From Globisporangium splendens (Eukaryota; Oomycota; Peronosporomycetes; Pythiales; Pythiaceae), in contig VFIW01000072.1 in assembly GCA_006386115.1 (NCBI GenBank), positions 124,001 through 188,000 of the forward strand: 64,000 nucleotides of DNA, given 5' to 3'. Of the stretch, positions 32,609-43,057 are shown one piece after another. The number at the start of each line of letters is the position of its first letter. Position 1 is the stretch's first letter. The notes beneath the pieces were generated by a model that had not been told where the DNA came from, ran no database searches, and saw nothing but the letters and a program-made list of their open reading frames with translations. The position numbers and the translations under genes were made by a program.

Positions 32609-34855
32609 TTAGTGCGGCTGCTGCTGCTGATGCGGGGGTTTCTTACCGCGCTTCCCTCGGTTGACGATCAGTCCGACGAGTTTCTTGCGCATGTGGCGGT
32701 CGATCACTGTGTCTTCGTCGATAAAAGTGGACGCGACAGCTTCTCCATGTCCATCGTCGTCACCACCGCCTCCTGAGCTCGCACCGTTGTTGTTATTCGG
32801 ATCCCCTGCTCCCATGGTGTGGTGCGCTCGTCGGACTGGCGATGGCTTGTGCTCATCGGAGTCTGGGATCACTGAGGGTCGACTGTTCTGGACACGAGAC
32901 TTTGGACGCACGCGCACATTTGCCGCAGACGTGTTGGCTGACGACATGCGCAGAATGAAATGCTCCTCGGTCTCATGTGGCGCTGACGCGCGGGTGCCGT
33001 GCGCATTCTTGTCGCTTGCGTCCGACGGATGCGCACTACCAGCACCCAGCGATGCTCCAGTGCGATGCAGCTCGCGCTCAGCTTTCTCGCGGTTGATCAC
33101 ATCGAGCACGCGATTCAGTTTCTGTTCCACCATGTGAAGCAGCTCGGCCGTCGGGATCTCCATGGCTCGACTCAGTTCGTGGTGGTCGTCATAGTCTAAC
33201 GAGCCGTGCACAGTGCTGAGCTTGTTGAGACATTTCAGCATACACGCTCGGAACGCGTCCATCATGACGTTCGATCGATTGAATTTCTCGGACAACGCCG
33301 CGGCATCCTTCTCGATATCCTTTAGCCTTTCCGACGTTTGATCCATCTCCTGGTAGATCGTGCGCGAGTTGACTGCCGAGCCGCGCAAGTTGCCCAGGGT
33401 CTCGTTGAGCTGCTTGTGCTTTTCACGGAGCTTGCGCATGCGTGCGTCAACCAACGTGTGCTCCTCTTTCAGTGCGCGGAACGTCTCCTCTCGCCCGACA
33501 AACTTGGTGATGATCTTGTCAACGTCGTTCGTTCCTGCAGCCTCAACAATCTTCTTGAACTCCGTTTCCACGGCGATAAGTTTCCAGTCCGTATCCGATA
33601 ACTCGTCCTGGATCTCTGAGAAATGCGTCATTTGCGCGGAGGATTCGTGGCGCAACCGCTTGGATTCTTTCATTTTCATCTCACCCAGTGCCTCCTGCAC
33701 GTGCTTCTTTCTCGAGATCTCGCGCTGTTTGAGGATATCGTACTTGAGTTTCGTCTGCTCGACGGCCTGCTGCATGTCATCGAGCGCTCGGATGTTCTCC
33801 TGCTTTTGCTCCCACCACTCTTTGTAGGTTTTCTTGTACGCGTTCTCGGCGCTCGACTTTTCCTGCCTCGCCGTGAGCAGCGCGGCCATGCTACTTGTGA
33901 GCTCGTGATCCAGTGCCTGCAGCTGCTTTTCCTTCTCCAGTGTCGCTTTCTTTGCGATCAGAGCCTCGTGCGTCAAGCACTGGATCATGTGGTTGTACAC
34001 GCCTCGATCGCCCAGCTCTTCCTCCAACTTCGGTTCGTAAAGCTAGACAAGGTGGATCGAGAACAAGACAACGAGAAGAACCACTAAGATGCGATCATGG
34101 ACAAAATAATGGCACGTTTGGAGGATACTTACCGCAGACTTGTTTTCAATGTTCGTCGCCTTGGATTTGGCTTGAGAGTAGTCCCCAACGCGTCCGTTTA
34201 AGGTCATCGACATGTTCTCCATTTCCTCTTCGAGCTTCTACGGCGTTCAGAGCGTTAAAATATTGACATTCCAGGAGCCAGACATGCAAAAGAAAGAGCA
34301 AACCGCACCTCGATCTCTTGCTCTTTCCGCCAGTTGAAGTTTTTCGCTGTATCGTGTTCCTAATAAGTCAGCAAACGGTGTCGTGCTTAATGCCATCCAG
34401 CCACTGTTGCAGTGGATGAAAGCGAAGAGAAGCTACACACGCGTCGTAGAATCACGACTTCGTTGACCTCTTTGTCGACGACGTGGGTCTCTTCGCCAAC
34501 GAGAGTCCCCATGGACGACAGGAATGGCTGCACCGACGGCGCTGTGACTTTCCTAAGGAAGGTGAAAAAAACCCAGAGCAACAGCACATACAATGCTTAA
34601 CATCACCGTGTGCCTCAATCAAGAGAGGTATACAGTGAGAAATCCTTCGTACGTTTTCATGACGCTTTTGCCTCCTCTGGGAGACAAAATGGACGCATTG
34701 CTGCTACTACTCTTCGAGTCCGCTCCACTTCCGCCAGCAGCAGCGCCAGAAAGCCATCGCTGTCGACCGCCAAACGTACCACGTGAGCGTTCCGTTTGCG
34801 ATCCATCGTGCGGGGGGATCTGGATCGTCAGGTCCTCTTCATCTCGAGTGTCCAT
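32609..34855 (-). CDS. Coiled-coil protein, outer-dynein-arm docking complex type (ODAD3/CCDC151-like)
   Basis: Five exons (34855-34653, 34552-34441, 34359-34309, 34237-34133, 34042-32609), all GT-AG and in frame, give 634 residues. The N-terminal 70 residues are polar and Gly/Ser-rich. Residues of about 85-400 are heptad-rich coiled coil (EEELGDRGVYNHMIQCLTHE, KEWWEQKQENIRALDDMQQ, TKFVGREETFRALKEEHTLV). The stretch with NDVDKIITKFVGREETF resembles CCDC151, which tethers outer dynein arms to ciliary doublets; zoospores of oomycetes are flagellated. The C-terminal 150 residues are low-complexity, ending in a basic KKPPHQQQQPH. A CCDC63/CCDC114-type relative is the main alternative. A LINE 3' end lies two bases before the ATG. 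Confidence 0.65.
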
Positions 34856-34857
34856 TT

Positions 34858-35049
34858 TCTTTATATGGTTAGGTATATTTAGGTTCACCGTCGTGACCTA
34901 CAATATCCATTCTCCTAACTACACTTCATTACGAATTTCATCTAGGAGTGTAAATGTGTCTACAGCGCGGATTGCACTAGATCACTTCTGAATGCTAAAT
35001 AATCTTTGACCAGGATGGCATGTTCTCTTGGTCCTATGTGAGGCTGCCT
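34858..35049 (-). mobile_element. LINE copy C, 3'-terminal segment (separated by insertion of copy B)
   Basis: It matches the 3' untranslated end of copy D base for base over most of its length (AGGAGTGTAAATGTGTCTA, CCAGGATGGCATGTTCTC), in minus orientation, ending in the shared ATAAAGA terminus at 34858. Removing copy B and one 15-bp duplication joins it to 38762-40584 exactly as in the uninterrupted copy D. Confidence 0.9.
35035..35049. repeat. Left target-site duplication of LINE copy B
   Basis: TATGTGAGGCTGCCT occurs here and at 38747-38761, immediately flanking copy B. The first T could belong to the LINE tail, so the duplication is 14-15 bp. Confidence 0.9.
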
Positions 35050-35051
35050 CG

Positions 35052-36275
35052 ATCGAGTCGAGTGAAATTAAACAGGCTGTGAAGAAATGCAAGAGAGGCA
35101 AAGCTCACGGTCCTGACGAACTCGGCAACGACTGGTACAGAGACCACTGTGACGAGATTACCAGTCTATTCGAGCGACTTTTCAACTTGTGGATACCCGA
35201 ATGTGTTCTACCAAGTTCGTTCAGTGAAGCCCATATTCACTGCATAAAAAAGTCCGTCTCTGCTGCATCGCCGCTGGACTACAGACCAATTGCACTCCTC
35301 AACTCTGATTACAAAATATTCACACGGATATTTGCAACCAGATTACGAACTGCGCTCTCTTGGCTTATCCATCACATGCAAGCTGGTTTCGTTCCAGGGC
35401 GAGCAATCCCGACTACGATCGATGTGTTATTGGCTGCGCAACAGCGGGCCACAAGCGACCTCGCCATGTCCAGAGCGATCGCGTTGCTCCTTGATTTTGC
35501 TAAAGCCTATGATTCACTCGATCGCAGCTTTCTGGCACAAGCGCTCCAGCATCTTGGATTCCCATTGAAGTTCGTACACTTAGTGAAGGTGTTACACTCT
35601 CAAACCACTTACAAGTTCATTGCCAACGGTTTCCTGTCGAGAAAGTACAACGTAACATCCGGAATTCGTCAAGGATGTCCGCTGGCTCCTCTTCTCTTCA
35701 TCTTGGCGTTAGAGGTTCTTTATCGGAAAATCGAAGCGAGTGACGAAATACACGGCGTTGAACTCCAGGCAGCAGGATGCGCAACTGAAGTCAGACTTGG
35801 AGGGTACGCAGACGACACGACCATTTATCTTAGCGATCCCAAGGATATTAGTGCCGTGTTTGCAATCCTGGACAAATATGGAGCAGCTTCTGGGCTTCGA
35901 GCCAATCGGCACAAATCTGCAGTATTACCGCTGAACAAGGAATACAGCTCCACCGAAGAGTCAGTCAGTGACATTCATGTGTTACAACGCGAGGAACATT
36001 GCCGCTACCTCGGCATCCAAGTCGGACAAACGCCTTCGAATGCAAGTAACTGGTCCAAGTGCATCCAAGCCTTACGTGTCAGACTTCGACTTGCGCGTCT
36101 CAAAACTCACTCTGTCGCCCAACGCGCAGCAGTTGCCAGTGCCGTCATCATACCCAAAGTGCTTTACGTGGCCAGGCACTCCTGGCCCTCTACGGCTATT
36201 GTCAATCAGCTACACGATCTAGTGAAACAATTTGTCTGGGCTCAAGGAACGGTAAGCCTGCGAAACCGTGGATGA
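35052..36275 (+). pseudogene. LINE copy B reverse transcriptase
   Basis: It contains the non-LTR RT motifs in order: KKCKRGKAHGPDELGNDW, LDYRPIALLNSDYKIFTRI, LIHHMQAGFVPGR, LLLDFAKAYDSLDR (first catalytic Asp), SGIRQGCPLAPLLFILALE and GGYADDTTIY (catalytic DD). It ends early because one G is missing from a GGGG run that is intact in copy A (VWGSRNGKP there). The enzyme would copy the element RNA at a nicked chromosomal target. Confidence 0.92.
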
Positions 36276-36300
36276 AGGAAGAACAAGCTGAGCTCAAAAA

Positions 36301-37452
36301 AATGAATGGAGGCTTGTCAGTACCCAACATCAGAACTGAGCTGATGACGATGAGTGCCACAGCAGTCTCCAAATGGGCACTCACAACCTCTCACATCGAT
36401 CAGGTCATCGGGGAAATCTTGCTGCACAACACAAGGGCTTCTTCGACGTACATCACGCCGCTCGATGCAATCCCAAGGCGGCCACTCCAGCTTCGTGATA
36501 ACGTGTGGACAACTGGCGCAGCATTGTGTGCGTCGCTCCATTCTCGACCCTATGAGCCCAGAGAACGTGATAATGTACGTTGGTGTTACGAGCATTTCAA
36601 GTCGACAATTCTGCAGACTCAATGGGACGGCGATGTGTTCCAGACCAACCTCAGCTCTAAAATGTCTGACAGGCTTCCAGGTATCATCGCTGAAGGACGA
36701 AAGCTACGTGGGACATTCTGTGCAGAATGGCTGCCATACATGACCTCGACTGCAGATGGATGGCTTCTTGATTCCAACGGCTCCCCTTACAAGCTTGCTC
36801 ACACATCATTATCAGTTGGAACAGCACAACTGGGTGACATACTTCGATGGGAGTGGATAAGACCAGGAGTGCTTAACTTCATCTCAGCATGTGGAATCTC
36901 CGGATTCTCCCGGCCGTCTATTCGAGCGCTCGAGCGGTTATGCGCTACGTTGGTATCCAACTTCCCACAGCTTCTGTATCGACCACAGCAAACAAATGTA
37001 CTTCGGCTGTACAACGGACAACATCATTATAACCACGAATGGCATCTGCACACCAGTGAAGCAACTCTGACCCACGTCGACACGACCCTAGTCAAAGCTA
37101 TGCATACAGTTCACTCCGCATTGGACTGTGACATCATGGCAACAAGAGATTTGAACGGGCAGAAGGTGTCGTTCCATGCACATCCACATTTCACAAGAAT
37201 CGTGCAACTATGGGGTGGCAACGGACGATACAATACGACCAGACCTTTCTATCGGCAACAAGTTGCAGCAACGAGGACACAAATTGGCAAAGATACTCGA
37301 GATGCAGCAGTCAACAAAGCTGTCCATACAGCAGGATCTCTGTGGCCAGGACTGCAATTAATCCAATGGAGCGAATTACACAACATCCCAGGGATTACAG
37401 TTCATACAGCCCAGACTCTTCTCCGGCTGAAAGCCAACCGACTCTCCACGTA
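36301..37452 (+). pseudogene. LINE copy B region between RT and RNase H
   Basis: It continues the polyprotein in the next frame (MNGGLSVPNIRTELMTMSATAV onward), with ARALERLC-type helices and WLPYMTSTADGWLLD, and stops at a TAG where copy D has a Trp codon. No separate known domain was recognised; it corresponds to the thumb and connection of RNase H-bearing LINEs. Confidence 0.8.
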
Positions 37453-37555
37453 GAACTATGAGAAAGCTGATCTATCCTGCTCGAATCCCGAATGTTCCCA
37501 AGTTGTCCAATCTTCTGTTCAACATCTACTCTGGGAGTGTCCAAAAGCCAAACTC

Positions 37556-38329
37556 GTGTGGAATTACTTTTATGCGCTATGGGCGAAGATCGGAATCACT
37601 CCTGGTCACGACCCCGCAATCTGGATCTTCAGTCTGGATCTACCACATACTCCAAGGCGTGCATGGACCACGATCAAGAGACACATTATCGGACACAAGT
37701 TCTCCAATGAACATCTCCAAGATCATCTCTATTCCGTCGCACACATGCTGTGGCGATATATGAGCGCGTCGCTCATACATGCCATTTGGTGTGCGCATCT
37801 GCGACGCATGGATCCGGATCCAATCAAATCGACTGCTGAGATGGCGATCATGATGACCAGATTAGAGGCAGGAATGCGAAACCTCACACTACTCGCTGAA
37901 GCGCAAGCTGGAGACTCGGACGGTCACACGGTTGCAGCAGTTCTCAAGGCATATGTCGACTGCTTTCTCAGCCAAACGGACGCCATCCCCTTGACTCCAA
38001 GTGATACTCGCGGCGTTTACCTGTTGTTTTTCGATGGTGGATCACGCGGCAATCCAGGACCAGGAGGGACTGGATCCATTATCGTGCGTGTCCATAAGGA
38101 CTCGCACACAGCCAGTTTAATTTGTGCCGCGAGCATGGCGTATAGCAGGAAGGACACGACCAACAACTTTGCCGAGTACTGGGGTCTCATACATGGACTC
38201 CGAGAAGCCCAACGCAGTCACTTCGAACCGCTGTACGTGATTGGAGACAGTGCACTCATTATCTCCCAACAGAGAATGCATCGGTCCCCTCGACAGCACC
38301 GATTGGCACGTTTATACCAGACAAGTTGA
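37556..38329 (+). pseudogene. LINE copy B RNase H domain
   Basis: It shows LFFDGGSRGNPGPGGTG (first catalytic Asp), TNNFAEYWGLIHGL (Glu) and GDSALII (Asp). After a TGA the tail holds the last Asp in NKMVDSAANLAMDT. The GSRGNPGPGG signature is that of the archaeal/plant-type RNase H. The role is removal of element RNA from the RNA-DNA hybrid. The stop at about 38327 is a C-to-T change of a CGA Arg codon that is intact in copies C and D. Confidence 0.88.
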
Positions 38330-38746
38330 CGACTCGCGGATTGCATCGACATCCGAGGATGGTACCATCACTACCGTGCCTTCAACAAGATGGTGGACTC
38401 AGCCGCCAACCTAGCCATGGACACCAGAACCTCAACGCAGGTCCACTTCCCAACTCAAAGAGCTGCTTTCAACAATCTCACCCAGGATCTTGACAACGAC
38501 GTCGTGCATTGGATTATGCGAAGTTCGGAAGATCCAAGGTCATTGGACAACACAAGGCAGCCTCACATAGGACCAAGAGAACATGCCATCCTGGTCAAAG
38601 ATTATTTAGCATTCAGAAGTGATCTAGTGCAATCCGCGCTGTAGACACATTTACACTCCTAGATGAAATTCGCAATGAAGATTAGTTAGGAGAATGGATA
38701 TTGTAGGTCACGAAGATGAACCTAAATATACCTCACCTTATAAAGA

Positions 38747-38761
38747 TATGTGAGGCTGCCT
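38747..38761. repeat. Right target-site duplication of LINE copy B
   Basis: TATGTGAGGCTGCCT, an exact repeat of 35035-35049, directly after the copy B terminus. Confidence 0.9.
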
Positions 38762-40584
38762 TGTGTTGTCCATGACCGTGGGTCTTCCGAACTTCGCACA
38801 AGCCAATGCATGACGTCGTTGTCAAGATCCTGGGTGAGATTGTTGAAAGCAGCTCTTTGAGTTGGGAAGTGAACCTGCGTTGAGGTTCTGGTGTCCATGG
38901 CTATGTTGGCGGCTGAGTCCGCCATCTTGTTGAAGGCACGGTAGTGATGGTACCATCCTCGGATGTCGATGCAATCCGCGAGTCGTCGACTTGTCTGGTA
39001 TAAACGTGCCAATCGGTGCTGTCGAGGGGACCGATGCATTCTCTGCTGGGAGATAATGAGTGCACTGTCTCCAATCACGTACAACGGTTCGAAGTGACTG
39101 CGTTGGGCTTCTCGTAGTCCGTGTATGAGACCCCAGTACTCGGCAAAGTTGTTGGTCGTGTCCTTCCTGCTATACGCCATGCTCGCGGCCCAAATTAAAC
39201 TGGCTGTGTGCAAGTCCTTATGGACACGCACAATAATGGATCCAGTCCCTCCAGGTCCTGGATTGCCGCGTGATCCACCATCGAAAAACAACAGGTAAAC
39301 GCCGCGAGTATCATTTGGAGTCAAGGGGATGGTGTCGGTTTGGCTGAGAAAGCAGTCGACATATGCCTTGAGAACTGCTGCAACCGTGCGACCGTCCGAG
39401 TCTCCAGCTTGCGCTTCAGCGAGTCGTGCGAGGTTTCGCATTCCTGCCTCTAATCTGGTCATCATGATCGCCATCTCAGAAGTCGATTTGATTGGATCCG
39501 AATCCATGCGTCGCAGATGCGCACACCAAATGGCATGTATGAGCGACGCGCTCATATATCGTCACAGCATGTGTGCGACGGGATAGAGGTGATCTTGGAG
39601 ATGTTCATTGGAGAACTTGTGTCCGATAATGTGTCTCTTGATCGTGGTCCATGCATGCCTTGGAGTATCTGGTAGATCCAGACTGAAGATCCAGATTGCG
39701 GGGTCGTGACCAGGAGTGATTCCGATCTTCGCCCATAAAAGTAGTTCCACACGAGTTTGGCTGTCGGACACTCCCCAGAATAGATGTTGAACAGAGGATT
39801 GGACAACTTGGGAGCATTCGGATTCGAGCAGGATAGATCAGCTTTCTCATAGTTCCACATGGAGAGTCGGTTGGCTTTCAGCCGGAGAAGAGTCTGGGCC
39901 GTATAAACTGTAATCCCTGGGATGTTGTGTAATTCACTCCATTGGATTAATTGCAGTCCTGGCCACAGAGATCCTGCTGTATGGACAGCTTTGTTGATGC
40001 TGCATCTCGAGTATCTTGCCAATTTGTGTCCTCGTTGCTGCAACTTGTTGCCGATAGAAAGATCTGGTCGTATTGTATCGTCCGTTGCCACCCCATAGTT
40101 GCACGATTCTTGTGAAATGTGGATGTGCATGGAACGACACCTTCTGCCCGTTCAAGTCTCTTGTTGCCATGATGTCACAGTCCGTTGCGGAGTGAACTGT
40201 ATGCGTAGCTTTGACTAGGGTCGTGTCGACGTGGGTCAGAGTTGCTTCACTGGTGTGCAGATGTCATTCGTGATTATAATGACGTTGCCCGTTGTACAGC
40301 CGAAGCACATTTGTTTGCTGTGGTCGATACAGAAGCTGTGGGAAGTTGGATACCAACGTAGCACATAACCGCTCGAGCACTCGAATAGACGCCGGGAGAA
40401 TCCGGAGATTCCACATGTTGGGATGAAGTTAAGCACTCCTGGTCTTATCCACTCCCATCGAAGTATGTCACCCTTTGTGCTGTTCCAACTGTATGATGTG
40501 TGAGCAAGCTTGTAAGGGGAGCCGTTGGAATCAAGAAGCCATCCATCTGCAGTCGAGGTCATGTATGGCAACCATTCTGCAGGA
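38747..40584 (-). mobile_element. LINE copy C, main segment (5'-truncated)
   Basis: On the minus strand from 40584 it enters the LINE in the connection region (AEWLPYMTSTADGWLLD), then RNase H (39555-38722 frame, with FDGGSRGNPGPGG and TNNFAEYW intact) and the coding end. Its 3' UTR is displaced to 34858-35049 by copy B. Several small deletions break the connection ORF (for example in WNYFYG and after SYSWNST). At 40584 it is fused to an ankyrin pseudogene. Confidence 0.92.
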
Positions 40585-41037
40585 TCCACACTTTGTTGAT
40601 CGATCAGTTGCAGCACAGCGGCGTTCGCTGAGAATTGCCTCTGCTAGACGTCAAGGTCCACGCGCTCAGGGTAATGCTCGCTAAGGCATAGACAGATCTC
40701 GAAGTGGTTGCCAAGCGCGACCAAGTGCACCGTCATCTCTGTGCACCCAATGTGGGCATGAAAGAACAGCAATTTCAAGAAATCGCTGTCTTGTGCGGCT
40801 CCGTCCATCGCCATGGTCGCACCCTTCGTGTCGATTGTCATGCAACCACTTGAGCACCTCCAGTGAGGGTGCACGATATATCGCTTTCTTTTCTTTTTTT
40901 CTGACGTGATTCGCATGGAGCCACTCGAAAACATCAATGTGATTGTTGCGTGCTGCTCTGCCCATCGCGCGTGTCGAGCATCCTTCCGAACGGTATGCAT
41001 AGAGCCATTTCACAATCTCCAGATGACGATCGGACAA
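40585..41037 (-). pseudogene. Ankyrin-repeat gene copy, 3' fragment, diverged
   Basis: The minus strand reads HLEIVKWLYAYRSEGCSTRAM, NNHIDVFEWLHANHV and SLEVLKWLHDNRHEGC, corresponding to the last repeats of the intact gene. It ends with NAAVLQLIDQQSVDP just before the LINE. It has at least two frameshifts and an A-rich insertion (KKEKK) and is more diverged than the copies at 7628 and 17985. It is cut on the right by the GPI-protein gene fragment. Confidence 0.85.
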
Positions 41038-42486
41038 GACACGTACGCGATCGCCAGTACGCCGACTGACGCAGTGCCCTCTGATCAGCAGCTGCGTTCA
41101 AGCCAAGCACTCTCGAAGCGATGGCAGATCGGCGCAAACGCCGCATCCGAGTTTACCGTGATCAACGGTTTGAACATGAACTTGTCCGGAAGAGTGTTTG
41201 TTACCTACGACGAGAGCAAGACCGTGTCGAACGACTCGCTCGCGGAGACCACCGTCTCTGGAAGCACCAAGCAAGTAGTGGAAGCCGTGACCATGGAAAG
41301 CAGCGATAATTACAACAACTGCTACCTGCTGAACATCAAGACCAACAAACACGCACCGCTGAACGACGACGACTAGCTTTTAACGGAAGTGAAGCTCTCC
41401 ATGAAGAACGCGATTATGCTTGTCGCTACCGAAGGCTCAGCGGATTTTGTCATCCAAGAGAACGTGTTGATTTCGATGAGCGAGAAAGAGCAGCACGGCT
41501 CGCGGCGTCTAAGTACGACTGCGGCAAGTGCAACGGAGCTGTCGATAGAGCTTGACGCCGGAAGCAATTCCAAGGACAAACAATACGACACCGAACCATC
41601 TGCGAGTCCAGTCGAACTGAAAGACTCCGTCTCGATCAATCTGCATCTCGATTTTCCAGGCGAGGCTCGTATCGACCATATCACTTGGTATGAAACATCT
41701 ACCTACTTTGGCTACGTCAAAGTTCCTGCTGAAATGGACGATCTGCTTGAGGTTGTCGCCGAACATGGGAAAGTGCGAGTTCAACTCAAGTCTGGTAGTG
41801 CTGTCCCCGATGAAAAGATTGTGCTCGACATGACTTTTCTTTCGTCCGTCCAAGTGAAGGTGACCTCTGCATCCGAGCGAGTCCAAGCGGCTGACGTCCG
41901 CTCTCCTCAGAGCCATGACATCCTCGAGATCTACCACGAAGGCGAAGGCAACATGTACGTGTCTGACACGAACGCTACCAAGTATGAGTACGGTGCACTC
42001 TTCAGTGCCAACGGCAAGGGCAACCTCCAAGTGGATCTCGGCGAGATTTTCTCCTATCCTGAAATCGTCGTGAGAGCCAACAGCTCCAGCAACGTGAGCT
42101 TCCTCGTTGGTGCTACGCACGACAAGGTCATCGCGGCACCAAACGGACAAGGTTGGATTTGTTTGTCGTCTGAAAATGCTCTCGCGGTCGACTTCGTGGA
42201 TGTGGCCAAGTCGTCGCAGCTCTCGTATCCAAACAAAGACGGTGGCAGCAGCTTCTCGTGCTCCAAGCAGAGGTTGCCTGATCGTGTGTCAACTCGAGCT
42301 CGCCCCGAGTTAGCGAGCAGTGCAGATGGCGGATGGACCGGAGTAAGTTCAACCTCGGGAGCGAGTGCCTCGAACTCGTCTGATGTGAATGACAAGAACG
42401 CATCATCTGCAGCAGCCACGCAGCCATTCCGTCCAGCAGTCTCCTGGGCGGCGATCGCTCTTGTGCTCTGCGCCGCACTGGTGTAG
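41038..42486 (+). pseudogene. GPI-anchored surface protein gene, N-terminus missing, in-frame TAG
   Basis: One frame runs from the ankyrin junction (about 41038) to a stop at 42486, interrupted only by TAG at 41374-41376. The downstream part alone is 365 residues. The C-terminus has a Ser/Ala-rich linker followed by a hydrophobic tail (SWAAIALVLCAALV), a typical GPI-attachment signal. The body is beta-rich (repeated VKVTS, LQVDLGEIF, EIVVRANSSSN), suggestive of an adhesin-like beta solenoid, but I do not recognise the family with confidence. No signal peptide remains, since the 5' end is replaced by ankyrin sequence. A shortened transcript from the ATG at 41389 cannot be excluded. Confidence 0.65.
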
Positions 42487-43057
42487 ACCACGCATGCTTG
42501 ATGGTGAGATTAGCGCCAGTTGTCGTCTTTTTTGTAGTCCATGCAAGCAGGTAACAACATTTTCCAAGTTGATCTCAAAATGGATGCATTCACATTAAAA
42601 ACGCACTGTCTTCGACCATGCAGTTACTCTGAAAATATCTTCAACTCTCACAATATCTTTCTTTCCGTAAAATACGCGGAAAGAAAAATACGCAAACACA
42701 AAACCCGTCCCGACTCAGCACATCCATTTCCCAATACACGGTTGCTTTTCTCTTCACTAAATAGTGTGAGCCACAGTATTTCATCCCGCACTGGGCTCTT
42801 TCGCGGAAAAAGAAATTGCGGTGTTGTTGTGTTTGTTTCTATCGAGAGAAGTGGCCAAAAGTTGCACAAGCGAAGAAGCAGACGGACTCGCTCATTCAGC
42901 CAAGAAGCTGCACGGTTGACGTCTCTCACTCAACCAGCGTCTCTCTCCCTCTCTCTCTCTCTCGATATCTGCTTCACTGCCGCATTCTCTACCATCCAGT
43001 GGCCTGAGGTCTGTAACTGAATCAGTGCGCTCCCCTCCCTCGTTCCCGCCGTCCACC
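42487..43057. other. Intergenic region and probable promoter of the E2-like gene
   Basis: No ORF of note. It contains GCTCATTCAGCCAAG at about 42890 (initiator-like) and a CT tract at 42940-42963. Confidence 0.5.

Larger units (their letters stand above)
35050..38746 (+). mobile_element. LINE retrotransposon copy B (5'-truncated, longest copy, nested in copy C)
   Basis: About 3.7 kb on the plus strand. It begins just before RT and so lacks the endonuclease. It carries RT, a connection region with a CCHC-like Cys/His stretch, RNase H and a 3' UTR ending in ATAAAGA. It is flanked by a 15-bp target-site duplication lying inside copy C. Three lesions break the ORF: a one-base loss near 36240, a TAG at about 37450 and a TGA at about 38327. 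It is younger than copy C, into which it inserted. Confidence 0.95.

Noticed and set aside
34858..35060. 5' inversion of LINE B by twin priming
   Set aside because: The inverted piece is the 3' end of the LINE, not its 5' part, and the flanking 15-bp duplication shows a nested insertion.
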